From: Labilithrix sp.
GTDB lineage: Bacteria > Myxococcota_A > Polyangia > Polyangiales > Polyangiaceae
DNA length: 45,868 nt
Direction of reading: 5' to 3'
Assembly (NCBI GenBank): GCA_019637175.1
Contig: JAHBWD010000070.1
Coordinates: forward strand, 1-45,868
In this document: piece by piece, positions 23,383 through 31,030 of the stretch
Layout of the letters: each line of letters opens with the position of its first letter
Position numbering within the stretch: position 1 is the first letter of the stretch
Position numbers and translations under genes: made by a program
Notes under the pieces: model-generated
What the model was told of the DNA's origin: nothing
Seen by the model: the letters and a program-made list of their open reading frames with translations, nothing else
The model's database searches: none

Positions 23383-24950
23383 GCTTTTTGCCAGGTCGCG
23401 CGGTAGGCCTTCTCTTCGGCTTCCCAGCGCGCGTCGCTCCAGCCGAGCTCGGGCTGCGCGATCTCGCGGATGCGGCCGATCCGATCGAGCCCGGCGTTCG
23501 GCAGCAAGAGCCCGAGGCGCACGCGGCGGAGGAGCAGATCCGCGAGCGTGACGACGGCCTCGGATCGCGCCGCGTGACGGAGCTCGCTCCACAGCGCGAT
23601 CGAGCCGTCGATCGGTTGGGCGAGCTCGGTGTCGTTCGCGATCTCGCCGATCTCGGCGCCGAAGCGGCCGAGCAGGCGGACGCGCTGCGCTTCGTCGAAC
23701 GAAGACGGCCACGCGATCTCTTCGGGACCGGGATCGAAGATGCGCGTGCGCGGCCCGAGCTCGCCGAGATCTTCCTCCGCCGCCGCGAGCGCGTCGCGCG
23801 CCATGAGCACGAAGGTCGTGAGCTTGCCGCCGCTGATCGTGAGGAGCCCGTCTTCCTTCCAGATCGCGTGCTCGCGCGACTCCTTCGACGGATCGCTCTT
23901 GCCCGTGTCGATGACGGGGCGAACGCCGGAGAACGTCGAGATGATGTCTTCGTCGCCGAGCTCGAGCGAGGGGAACGCCTTCTGCGCCGCCTCGAGGAGG
24001 TAGTCGGTCTCGTCGCGGCTGATCGCGGGCTCCTCGTCGAGATCGCCGTGGTCGACGTCGGTCGTGCCGAGGATGCTCACGCCCTCCCAAGGGATGGCGA
24101 ACACCGCGCGTTGATCGCGAGGATGAAGGAGGCTCACCGCCTCGGCGAGCGGGAGGCGATCGGCGCGGAACGTGAGGTGGCTGCCGCGAATGCGCCGGAG
24201 GCGCTTTTCGTGTCCGAGCTCGGCGCGGAGCTCGTCGGCCCACGCGCCGGTCGCGCTGATGACGACCTTGGCCTCGACCTCGACGGTGCGCGAGCCGCCT
24301 TCGGGCGCCATGTCGCGGAGCACGACGCCGCGCACGCGCCCGTCTTGCGTTCGAAGGAGCTTGTCGGCGCGCACGTAGTTGATCGCGGTGCCGCCGTGGG
24401 CGGCCGCCTCGCGGAGCACGCGGATGACGAGGCGCGCGTCGTCGGTCTGCGCGTCGAAGTAGCGATAGCCGCCTTGCACCTTCGAGCCGGACACGGCGGG
24501 AACGCGGCGGATGATCTCTTCCTTCGTCTGCGCCTCGTGCGCCCATTTCCACGCGAGCGCGTCGTACATCGCGAGACCGACGCCGTACATCCACTTGGGC
24601 ATCTGATCGCCGGGGAACGCCGCGAGCGTGAAGCCCAGCGGATCGACGAGGCCCTTGCCCTCGTTCATGAGCGTCTCGCGCTCGCGCACCGACTTGCGCG
24701 TGAGGAGGAACTGCCCCTGGCGGAGGTAGCGGAGGCCGCCGTGCACGAGCTTCGTCGAGCGGCTCGAGGTGCCCGACGCGAAGTCCTGCGCCTCGACGAG
24801 GAGCGCCTTCTTGCCGTGGCGCGCGGCCTCACCGAGGATCCCGGCGCCGGTGATGCCGCCGCCGATGACGATGAGATCCCAGGGTGATTTGCCCGAACGA
24901 GTCTCGCTCAGCTTCTTCCAGACCTCGTCCCGATGTCCGCGGGGCCACAT
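23364..24950 (-). CDS. glpD: FAD-dependent glycerol-3-phosphate dehydrogenase
   Basis: 528 residues. It oxidises sn-glycerol-3-phosphate to dihydroxyacetone phosphate and passes electrons to quinone at the inner membrane. Visible: FAD-binding LIVIGGGITGAG (26-37), the family signature SGTSSRSTKLVHGGLRYL (about 58-75), RGSHLTF, GTTDVDHGDLDEEP (about 290-303), GVRPVID and TISGGKLTTF (about 360-370), and a helical C-terminal domain. There are no glpF or glpK neighbours, so it may serve lipid turnover rather than glycerol uptake. TAGCCT lies nine bases before the ATG. Confidence 0.96.
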   Translation of the reverse strand: MWPRGHRDEVWKKLSETRSGKSPWDLIVIGGGITGAGILGEAARHGKKALLVEAQDFASGTSSRSTKLVHGGLRYLRQGQFLLTRKSVRERETLMNEGKGLVDPLGFTLAAFPGDQMPKWMYGVGLAMYDALAWKWAHEAQTKEEIIRRVPAVSGSKVQGGYRYFDAQTDDARLVIRVLREAAAHGGTAINYVRADKLLRTQDGRVRGVVLRDMAPEGGSRTVEVEAKVVISATGAWADELRAELGHEKRLRRIRGSHLTFRADRLPLAEAVSLLHPRDQRAVFAIPWEGVSILGTTDVDHGDLDEEPAISRDETDYLLEAAQKAFPSLELGDEDIISTFSGVRPVIDTGKSDPSKESREHAIWKEDGLLTISGGKLTTFVLMARDALAAAEEDLGELGPRTRIFDPGPEEIAWPSSFDEAQRVRLLGRFGAEIGEIANDTELAQPIDGSIALWSELRHAARSEAVVTLADLLLRRVRLGLLLPNAGLDRIGRIREIAQPELGWSDARWEAEEKAYRATWQKAYSVPR

Positions 24951-24959
24951 CCGGCTCTC

Positions 24960-24965
24960 AGGCTA
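24960..24965 (-). promoter_or_regulatory. -10-like element TAGCCT, nine bases before glpD ATG
   Basis: Minus-strand TAGCCT-N9-ATG. Suggests a leaderless glpD mRNA; it is back to back with the aldehyde dehydrogenase promoter. Confidence 0.4.
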
Positions 24966-24976
24966 ACAGAGTTTGC

Positions 24977-24982
24977 TAGAGT
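24977..24982 (+). promoter_or_regulatory. Extended -10 element TGC-TAGAGT of the aldehyde dehydrogenase gene
   Basis: TGCTAGAGT lies 28 bases before ATG 25011, leaving room for a leader with the ribosome binding site GGAGG at 25001-25005. This contrasts with the leaderless neighbour glpD. Confidence 0.45.
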
Positions 24983-25010
24983 GACCCGCTGCGAATCGGC
25001 GGAGGAATCC

Positions 25011-26489
25011 ATGTCGCTCGTCGAAAACGTCGAAGGCCATCACGCTTCCGGCTCGGTCTCGGTCGCCGCGAACGGCAACAGCCGCGCGAGCGAGCTCCAC
25101 GCTACCCTCGCGAAGCTCAAGGCGGCGCAGCGCAAGCAAGGCGCGCCCGACTACGACACGCGCATCGAGCACCTCGACAAGCTCGAACAGATGCTCGTGT
25201 CGAAGAAGCACGAGATCGCCAAGGCGATCGGGATGGACTTCGGCGTCCGCTCACCTCACGAGTCGCTCATCGCCGAGGTGATGGTCACGGTCAACGCCGT
25301 CAAGCACGCGCGCGCGCACCTCCACGAGTGGATGGAAACGGAGCCCCGCGAGGTGTCGTGGATGTTCCTGCCCGGCCGCGCCGAGGTGGTGATGCAGCCC
25401 GTCGGCGTCGTCGGGATCATCTCGCCGTGGAACTACCCGGTGAACCTCGCGCTCGGCCCGCTCGTGAGCGCCCTCGCCGCGGGCAACCGCGCGTTCATCA
25501 AGCCGTCCGACCTCGTGCCCGACACCGGCGAGCTCCTGAAGAAGCTCATCGCCGAGACGTTCGCCTCCGATCACGTCACCGTCGTCACCGGCGGCGTCGA
25601 CGTCGCGGAGGCGTTCTCGCAGCTCCCGTTCGATCACCTCGTCTTCACCGGCTCGACGCGCCTCGGCAAGGTCGTGATGCGCGCCGCGGCCGAGAACCTC
25701 GTGCCGGTCACGCTCGAGCTCGGCGGAAAGTCGCCGGCGATCGTCGGCGAGTCGTTCTCGATCGCGCAGGCCGCGCAGAAGATCATGATGGGCAAGTGCT
25801 TCAACGCCGGCCAGACGTGCATCGCGCCCGACTACGTGATGGTGCCGAAGGGGCGCGCCGACGCGTTCGTCGAGGAGTGCCGCGCGGCCTTCGCGGCGAT
25901 GTACCCGCGCATGCTCGGCAACCCCGACTACACGGCGATCATCAACGACCGCCACTACGATCGCCTGCAAGCGACGCTGAAAGACGCGCGCGATCGCGGC
26001 GCGAAGATCGTCGAGCTCAACCCCGCGAAGGAAGATCTCGATCCCAACGCGCGCAAGATGGCGCCGCAGCTCGTCCTGCACGCGAAAGACGACTCGATCC
26101 TGATGCAAGACGAGATCTTCGGGCCGATCCTCCCGATCCGAACGTACGAGACGCTCGACGACGCGATCGCCTACGTCAACGATCACCCGCGCCCGCTCGC
26201 GCTCTACTTCTTCGATCACGACCAGCGGCGCATCGACAAGATCCTGCGCGAGACGATCTCCGGCGGCGTCGCGATCAACGAGACGCTCATCCACTTCGCG
26301 CAAGACGATCTGCCCTTCGGCGGCGTCGGCGCGAGCGGCATGGGCCACTATCACGCGCGCGAAGGCTTCGAGGCGTTCACGAAGAAGAAGCCGGTCTTCT
26401 ACCAGAGCCGGATCAACGGCACGAAGCTCCTGCGCCCGCCGTACGGCAAGAACATCGACTTCGCGCTGAAGATGCTCCTCGGCAAGTAG
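25011..26489 (+). CDS. Coniferyl-aldehyde-type aldehyde dehydrogenase
   Basis: 492 residues, a full NAD(P)-dependent aldehyde dehydrogenase. Cofactor motif SPWNYPVNLALGPL (138-151), FIKPSD with the NAD-binding Lys164, GSTRLGK (214-220), catalytic Glu236 in LELGGKSPA, and nucleophile Cys270 in FNAGQTCIAPDY. The GQTCIAPDYV stretch and the overall sequence place it with coniferyl aldehyde dehydrogenases and related fatty-aldehyde enzymes lacking the long C-terminal tail. A C-terminal segment after DFALKML is short. The start is fixed by GGAGG five bases upstream. Likely role: detoxifying or oxidising aromatic or long-chain aldehydes. Confidence 0.95.
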   Translation: MSLVENVEGHHASGSVSVAANGNSRASELHATLAKLKAAQRKQGAPDYDTRIEHLDKLEQMLVSKKHEIAKAIGMDFGVRSPHESLIAEVMVTVNAVKHARAHLHEWMETEPREVSWMFLPGRAEVVMQPVGVVGIISPWNYPVNLALGPLVSALAAGNRAFIKPSDLVPDTGELLKKLIAETFASDHVTVVTGGVDVAEAFSQLPFDHLVFTGSTRLGKVVMRAAAENLVPVTLELGGKSPAIVGESFSIAQAAQKIMMGKCFNAGQTCIAPDYVMVPKGRADAFVEECRAAFAAMYPRMLGNPDYTAIINDRHYDRLQATLKDARDRGAKIVELNPAKEDLDPNARKMAPQLVLHAKDDSILMQDEIFGPILPIRTYETLDDAIAYVNDHPRPLALYFFDHDQRRIDKILRETISGGVAINETLIHFAQDDLPFGGVGASGMGHYHAREGFEAFTKKKPVFYQSRINGTKLLRPPYGKNIDFALKMLLGK

Positions 26490-26498
26490 CCGTTCGGC

Positions 26499-27572
26499 TC
26501 AGAGGCCGCAGCGCGCCTTCGCCTCCGCCGCCTTGTTGGCGCGGATGGCTTCGACGATGCACGCCTTCTTCGCGCAGAGCGAGCGGGGCAGCTCGCCGCC
26601 CATCGATCGCTGGACGACCTTGAGGCCCTCGAGATCGCGCTTGGCGTACGAGCAGACCATGTCGTTGCGCGCGTGCTCCTTGAACACGTAGGGCCTGCCG
26701 GAGACGCCGCCTTCCCACGCCATGTTGGCCGGGAGATCTTTGCCGTCGGGCTGCTCGGAGGCGACCCACGATCCGAACATCACGACTTTGTCGTCGCCGT
26801 GGATCTTGCCCGGACGCGTGACGCCGACGTCGGTCGCGTAGTCGACGTCGATGTACTTGCCCTCGAACATGTCGTAGTCGGCGATGACCTCGACCTTCGC
26901 GCTCGTCGGGCTCGAGTACATCTGGTTCGCGTTCCAGACCTTCCGCATGTTGATGCCGAGCACGTGCGCGAGCTCGGTGACGTGCTCGCCCATCATGCGG
27001 TTGCAGCCCGCGGAGACGTCGCCGCGCCGGAGGTACCAGACCTGCGTGTCGGGCGCGCCGGGGGCGGCCTGCGCCGTGATCGGGCCGTGGAACGCGATGC
27101 CGTCGTTGTAGCCGAGGAAGGGGAAGCCTCCCCACGGCACGAAGTGGTTTCCTTGCGAGACGGTGTACGCGATGCCGTCCGGCCGGTACGGCTTCGCGCC
27201 GTAGAACGAATACGTGCCGGGGCGCGAGTTGGTCTTCGGCGGCGCGGCGGTCGCGATCGGATACACGATGTCGACGCGCGTCCGGCCGTTCGCGCTCGGC
27301 GTGAGCTTCACGTTGGGGAACGCCGGCAGCGCGGTGACGCCGTCGGGCAGGTAGCCGACGACGCGCGCGGTGTTGCCGGCGAGCGACGTGACGACCTTCG
27401 CTTCGCGGAGCGCGGGGAGCGGACCGGAGTAGAACCAGTGCTCGTCGGCCTTGGCGACGATCGAGTCCTCCGACGCCTCCGGATCGGCGTCGACGTCCGA
27501 ATCGACCGCGCAGCCCGCCATCATGATCGAGCCGACGAGGAGGGAGAGAGCCGAGGCAGCGAGCCGATACAT
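26499..27572 (-). CDS. L,D-transpeptidase-like (YkuD) lipoprotein with SAGC active site
   Basis: 357 residues. The signal peptide ends IMMAGC, followed by an Asp-rich spacer. The catalytic region resembles YkuD/ErfK transpeptidases: IAFHG (159-163), then SAGCNRM (187-193) with the nucleophile Cys190 and the following Arg192. The usual Ser-His-Gly-Cys is Ser-Ala-Gly-Cys. Such enzymes form 3-3 peptidoglycan cross-links or attach lipoproteins to peptidoglycan. About 150 residues after the motif form an extra domain with several Cys (MVCSY, SLCAKKACIVEAI, KARCGL). A GGAG ribosome site lies upstream of the ATG. The leader region contains two competing hairpins. Confidence 0.82.
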   Translation of the reverse strand: MYRLAASALSLLVGSIMMAGCAVDSDVDADPEASEDSIVAKADEHWFYSGPLPALREAKVVTSLAGNTARVVGYLPDGVTALPAFPNVKLTPSANGRTRVDIVYPIATAAPPKTNSRPGTYSFYGAKPYRPDGIAYTVSQGNHFVPWGGFPFLGYNDGIAFHGPITAQAAPGAPDTQVWYLRRGDVSAGCNRMMGEHVTELAHVLGINMRKVWNANQMYSSPTSAKVEVIADYDMFEGKYIDVDYATDVGVTRPGKIHGDDKVVMFGSWVASEQPDGKDLPANMAWEGGVSGRPYVFKEHARNDMVCSYAKRDLEGLKVVQRSMGGELPRSLCAKKACIVEAIRANKAAEAKARCGL

Positions 27573-27639
27573 CGTGATATTTCTCCAGAAAGAGGGCGGG
27601 ATGAGCAGCCGAGCGACCAGGGCTCTAGCGGGCTTCGTG

Positions 27640-27679
27640 CCAACGCCTACGTTGGGAGGAAACAGGCCGAAATGTAGGC
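27640..27679. promoter_or_regulatory. Two mutually exclusive hairpins upstream of the transpeptidase
   Basis: CCAACG (27640-27645) pairs with CGTTGG (27650-27655) around a four-base loop. GCCTAC (27645-27650) can instead pair with GTAGGC (27674-27679). Because 27645-27650 is shared, only one can form at a time, a layout seen in attenuators. The 27573-27786 gap holds nothing else I can name. Confidence 0.35.
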
Positions 27680-27786
27680 AAAACGAAGAGTGCTTTGGAC
27701 CCTCATGGATCGCCGGACACCCGCTGGCGCTGGATCGGGGGCGCGCCGCCTCGTAGACGTCCGGCAGACGTCGTAAGAGGAGAAGC

Positions 27787-28206
27787 GTGAAGAGCCACCA
27801 AGAGACGTTCGAGGTTCGCACCCGCGGGCGAGGGCTCGTCGACGTCACGCGCGAGGTCGCGCGCGTGGTCGACGCGTCGGCGATCGAGACCGGGCTCTGC
27901 ACGATCTTCGTCAAGCACACGAGCGCGTCGCTCGTCATCCAGGAGAACGCCGATCCGGCGGTGCTCCGCGACATGGAGCGTTGGATCGAGCGCGTCGCGC
28001 CGGAGGATGCGCGCGCCTACGAGCACGACGACGAGGGGCCCGACGACATGCCGGCGCATCTGCGATCGGTGCTCACGAGAACGAGCGAGGTCGTGCCGAT
28101 CACCGGCGGGAGGCTCGCGCTCGGGACGTGGCAGGCGATCTATCTCTGGGAGCATCGCCACGCGCCGCACACGCGCTCGATCGTCGTGCACGTCCAGGGG
28201 ACGTGA
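27787..28206 (+). CDS. yjbQ: YjbQ-family (UPF0047) protein
   Basis: 139 residues, the usual length. Family features: CTIFVKHTSASLVIQENADP (about 38-57) with the conserved HTSAS, RSVLTRTSEVVPITGGRLALGTWQAIYLWEHR (about 93-124), and a C-terminal RSIVVHVQG. YjbQ proteins form trimers, bind metal, and have low thiamine-phosphate synthase activity; their main role is unsettled. The GTG start is preceded by AAGAGGAG, a good ribosome site. It is convergent with the membrane protein at 28211, four bases apart. Confidence 0.94.
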   Translation: MKSHQETFEVRTRGRGLVDVTREVARVVDASAIETGLCTIFVKHTSASLVIQENADPAVLRDMERWIERVAPEDARAYEHDDEGPDDMPAHLRSVLTRTSEVVPITGGRLALGTWQAIYLWEHRHAPHTRSIVVHVQGT

Positions 28207-28210
28207 GCGC

Positions 28211-28594
28211 TCACTGCTGCATGCCGCGTCCGACCTGACGCGCGACCGCCGCGAACAGGATGAGCGCGATGCCGACGAGCGGACCGACGATCATGAGCTC
28301 TTGCGATCGCCACATGACGCCGCTCGCGCATCCTCCGCCGAGGAGCAGCCCGCCGAGCGCGAAGAGCCACGCGCTCGCGACGACGAGCTGCGCGCCTTGC
28401 CGAGCCTCGGCGGGATCCGGCGGGAGCGACGGAGGAGGCGGCGGGAACGAGGAGGGATACGGCTGCTGATGCAGCTCCTCGTAGCCGGCGCCGGACGCGC
28501 GCGAATCGAACCGCGGCCGCGAGGCGCGGGGCGTCGGATCGTGCGGGAGCTGCGGGGCCGCGGACGCAGGCAGATCGGGGCCGGACGGGCTCAT
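28211..28594 (-). CDS. Small two-helix membrane protein with Pro-rich cytoplasmic head
   Basis: 127 residues. The first 65 or so residues are Pro/Ser/Arg-rich and contain a PPPPPSLPP run. Two membrane helices follow, about 70-90 (LVVASAWLFALGGLLLGGGCAS) and 98-117 (LMIVGPLVGIALILFAAVA), separated by a short loop. No family recognised. The upstream region contains three 15-base tandem repeats (28651-28695) that could be regulatory. Confidence 0.7.
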   Translation of the reverse strand: MSPSGPDLPASAAPQLPHDPTPRASRPRFDSRASGAGYEELHQQPYPSSFPPPPPSLPPDPAEARQGAQLVVASAWLFALGGLLLGGGCASGVMWRSQELMIVGPLVGIALILFAAVARQVGRGMQQ

Positions 28595-28650
28595 GCGCGG
28601 AGCAGTAGCGCGCGCGGACCGGAGGCGCCGTTTAACTTCGTCTTACGTTC

Positions 28651-28695
28651 GATCGTGATCGAATCGATCGTGATCGAATCGATCGTCGATCAATC
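28651..28695. repeat. Three 15-base tandem repeats
   Basis: GATCGTGATCGAATC occurs at 28651-28665 and again, identically, at 28666-28680; a third unit GATCGTCGATCAATC (28681-28695) differs at two positions. The third unit contains the stop codon of the TM2-domain gene, and the array lies 57 bases upstream of the 28211-28594 gene. The units are partly palindromic (GATC-rich), like iterons or a regulator array. Confidence 0.75.
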
Positions 28696-29115
28696 GCGGA
28701 GCGGACGGCCCTGCGCGTCGGGCACCTTGCCCATCAGCATCATGATGCCGTCGATGAGCGGCCAGAGCGCGCCGGCGCCACACGTCAGCCACGTGACCGC
28801 GATCTGCGCGATCGCGAGGCCCATGTGACCGGTGTAGAAGCGGCCCGCGCCGAAGCTGCCGAGGAAGATCTGGAGCAGGCCGGCGACCATCTTCGACTTG
28901 TCCGAGAACGGCATGCCGGTCATCGGATCGACGCCGAAGGGCGCGTGGGGCTGCATCTGTCCCATTCCACCCATCGGGCCACCCATGGGGCCCATCGGAC
29001 CGCCCATGCCGGGAGCCGGCGGCGGCGGGCCGTAGCCTCCGGGAGGAGGACCGTATCCACCAGGCGGAGGGCCGCCGTAGCCACCAGGAGGGGGTGCGTT
29101 CGGGGGGTAGTTCAT
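28690..29115 (-). CDS. TM2-domain membrane protein with Gly/Pro/Tyr-rich head
   Basis: 141 residues. The first 60 or so residues are GPPPGGYGPPP and GGPMG repeats. A canonical TM2 domain follows (about 73-140): KSKMVAGLLQIFLGSFGAGRFYTGHMGLAIAQIAVTWLTCGAGALWPLIDGIMMLMGKV, with two membrane helices, the FLGxFGxxRFYxG turn and a conserved WPLIDGI. The function of bacterial TM2 proteins is unclear. AGGAGAG lies nine bases upstream of the ATG. The head resembles the Gly/Pro-rich region of the membrane protein at the start of the window. Confidence 0.9.
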   Translation of the reverse strand: MNYPPNAPPPGGYGGPPPGGYGPPPGGYGPPPPAPGMGGPMGPMGGPMGGMGQMQPHAPFGVDPMTGMPFSDKSKMVAGLLQIFLGSFGAGRFYTGHMGLAIAQIAVTWLTCGAGALWPLIDGIMMLMGKVPDAQGRPLRD

Positions 29116-29189
29116 TCTCTCTGCTCTCCTGTCTTGTCCGCGCGAGGACGTGGGCCCGTCCTGAAGGTAAAAGGAGGGTAGAGGTTTTG

Positions 29190-29462
29190 TCAGCGGGCGC
29201 AAGCGGCCCGTGCGGGCGCTGCGTGTAGGGTGCTCTCCGGATCGCGGTAGCGGCCGACGACCTTCCACATCCAGCCGACGGCGAGCGTCATCACGCCGAG
29301 ATCGTCGAGCCAGCCGATGATCGGGACGTCGGGGATGAGGTCGACGGGCATGATCACGTACACGACCGCGCCGAGAACGAAGAGCTTGCCCAGCATCGAC
29401 GCGCTCGGATCGCGGAAGTAGCGCAGGAGCGCCCGACCACGGCCCACCTTGGCGGTTTTCAT
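29190..29462 (-). CDS. DUF1232 (YkvA-like) membrane protein
   Basis: 90 residues. The DUF1232 core is clear: KLFVLGAVVYVIMPVDLIPDVPIIGWLDDLGVMTLAVGWM (about 26-65), with the conserved DLIPD...GWLDD motif and one or two membrane helices. The function of the family is unknown. TAACTT lies seven bases before the ATG, again suggesting a leaderless transcript. Confidence 0.92.
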   Translation of the reverse strand: MKTAKVGRGRALLRYFRDPSASMLGKLFVLGAVVYVIMPVDLIPDVPIIGWLDDLGVMTLAVGWMWKVVGRYRDPESTLHAAPARAACAR

Positions 29463-29469
29463 CCGCGCG

Positions 29470-29475
29470 AAGTTA
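29470..29475 (-). promoter_or_regulatory. -10-like element TAACTT, seven bases before the DUF1232 ATG
   Basis: Minus-strand TAACTT-N7-ATG. Confidence 0.4.
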
Positions 29476-29504
29476 AGTCGAACGATGCCGCGGTCAAGAA
29501 CGCG

Positions 29505-29762
29505 TCAGCGCTTCGGCCGGCAGCCCTTGAGGCTCGTCTTCGAGACGCCGCCGCACTCTTCGCCCGAAGGACACTGCGCGCCGTCGGAGCACTGCTTGAG
29601 GCAGACGAGCGCGTCGCCCGCGCCCTTGCCGCAGATGGCGTCGTTCGGGCACTGGCCTTCGATCTTGCCCTCTTCGTTGCAGGCGTCGCCGACGGTCGAG
29701 CCGCAAGCGACGACGCATCCGAGCACCAACGAACCGACGACGAACCACCTCGCGAAGCTCAT
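29505..29762 (-). CDS. Small Cys-rich lipoprotein
   Basis: 85 residues. The signal peptide has two possible lipoboxes (LVLGC and CVVAC). The mature part contains about eight Cys in a pattern like small disulfide-knot domains: GDACNEEGKIEGQCPNDAIC, VCLKQCSDGAQCPSGEEC, then GC near the end. Such modules resemble EGF-like or Dickkopf-like short repeats common in myxobacterial exported proteins. TAGGAT lies six bases before the ATG. It starts 17 bases after the stop of the DUF5924/DUF2914-like gene on the same strand, so co-transcription with it is also possible. Confidence 0.82.
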   Translation of the reverse strand: MSFARWFVVGSLVLGCVVACGSTVGDACNEEGKIEGQCPNDAICGKGAGDALVCLKQCSDGAQCPSGEECGGVSKTSLKGCRPKR

Positions 29763-29768
29763 GCGATC

Positions 29769-29774
29769 ATCCTA
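29769..29774 (-). promoter_or_regulatory. -10-like element TAGGAT, six bases before the Cys-rich lipoprotein ATG
   Basis: Minus-strand TAGGAT-N6-ATG. It lies within 12 bases of the upstream gene's stop, so an internal promoter is implied. Confidence 0.4.
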
Positions 29775-29779
29775 CGCGG

Positions 29780-30922
29780 TCACTCGGCGACCGTGAAGCT
29801 CACGCGGCCGACGATCTGACCGTCCTGGGTCTCGACGTCGACCGTCCAGCTCCCGACGAGGCGCGAGGGGAGCTGGCCCCCCGTGAGGCCGGAGCGGAGG
29901 CGGATCATTCCCTTGTCGAGCGGGACCGCGGAGGCGTCGTGCATCGTGCTCTCGCTCGCGCGGTGGACCTCGTGGCCGTCGTGACGCCAGACGTGGAGGA
30001 GGCGGTCGCCCTTGCCTCCGGGGACGACCACGTCGGTGATCGCGATGAGCTTGTCGATGACGGACGGATGCAGATCGCGCACCTCCATGCCGAGCCGTCC
30101 GTCGGCGAGCACGATGGGCCCGACGGCGCCGTGCGCGACGTACATCGGCACGGGCGGGATCGCCGTGCGCCCCGCGTACGCGGCGCCGAGCAGCGCGCCC
30201 AGGCTCGCGACGAAGAGCGCGATCCAGCGCCGGCTCTTCAGCATCACGAAGTCGAGGTGGATCGTCCAGAAGCCGAGGACGGTGATCGCGCTCGCGACGA
30301 GGAGCGAGACGAGCGTGCGCGTGTCGGGGAAGAGCGCGGGCACGACGAGGTTCAAGCAGCCGAAGAGCGCGACGCCGTGGAAGATCGATGCGAGCGCGCG
30401 GAAGCGGAACACGACGCGATCGAAGACGATGTCGAGCGTCGAGAGCAGCGCGCACGCGCCGAGGAGCACCACGAACCAGGAGTTGGGCGAGCCGAACGAC
30501 GTGGACTTCCAATAGAAGGGGAGGAGGAAGAAGAGCATCCCCTGGTAGAGGTTCTTCAGCGCGTACGTCATCGCGAAGAACCGGAGCTTCGCCTTCGACG
30601 TGTGGTGGTGCGCCTGGGCGCGACCCGATCCGAACACGCGGAAGAAGAAGACGACGAGCATCCACGCGGCGCCGATCGAGACGGCGAGCCAGCGCGCGTG
30701 CTCGAAGCCCTTCTGCGCGAAGACGACGACGGTGACGCCGAGGCCCAGGGCGTAGGCCGAGTGGAGCCACCAGAGCTTGCGCCCGTGCTCCTTCGTGAAG
30801 CTCTTCAGGCGCTCGCGCGGCGTCGGCGCGTAGGGGACGGGATCGACGACGCGCACGTTGGCCGGCGCGCTGGCGCCGGGTCCCCCGTCGGTCGTCGGCC
30901 CGCTCGCTTGGCTGCGCAGCAC
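29780..30922 (-). CDS. Multi-pass membrane protein, DUF5924/DUF2914-like
   Basis: 380 residues. About seven or eight hydrophobic helices occupy residues 48-260 (WLHSAYALGLGVTVVVFA; WLAVSIGAAWMLVVFFF; LYQGMLFFLLPFYW; and more). A soluble C-terminal domain of about 110 residues follows, with WRHDGHEVHRASESTM and LVGSWTVDVETQDGQIVGRVSFTV, the Trp-His and GxWxVxVxxxDG pattern of DUF2914. The membrane part resembles DUF5924, a pairing I recall in this group; the family name is from memory. The GTG start lies six bases after TAGACT. Function unknown. Confidence 0.82.
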   Translation of the reverse strand: MLRSQASGPTTDGGPGASAPANVRVVDPVPYAPTPRERLKSFTKEHGRKLWWLHSAYALGLGVTVVVFAQKGFEHARWLAVSIGAAWMLVVFFFRVFGSGRAQAHHHTSKAKLRFFAMTYALKNLYQGMLFFLLPFYWKSTSFGSPNSWFVVLLGACALLSTLDIVFDRVVFRFRALASIFHGVALFGCLNLVVPALFPDTRTLVSLLVASAITVLGFWTIHLDFVMLKSRRWIALFVASLGALLGAAYAGRTAIPPVPMYVAHGAVGPIVLADGRLGMEVRDLHPSVIDKLIAITDVVVPGGKGDRLLHVWRHDGHEVHRASESTMHDASAVPLDKGMIRLRSGLTGGQLPSRLVGSWTVDVETQDGQIVGRVSFTVAE

Positions 30923-30928
30923 ATGAAG

Positions 30929-30934
30929 AGTCTA
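30929..30934 (-). promoter_or_regulatory. -10 element TAGACT, six bases before GTG 30922
   Basis: Same hexamer and same spacing to GTG as at 3339-3344. Confidence 0.45.
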
Positions 30935-31017
30935 GTGCGTTCGGCACCGGTGACGCCACTCGGCGGCGAGGAGCGGGCGCGACGGGCTGCCGGATCGCCG
31001 GCGATGTCGAGCCGGGG

Positions 31018-31023
31018 TAGGCT
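31018..31023 (+). promoter_or_regulatory. -10-like element TAGGCT, seven bases before ATG 31031
   Basis: TAGGCT-N7-ATG supports ATG 31031 as the start of the PAP2 gene within a longer open frame. Confidence 0.45.
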
Positions 31024-31030
31024 GGACGCG

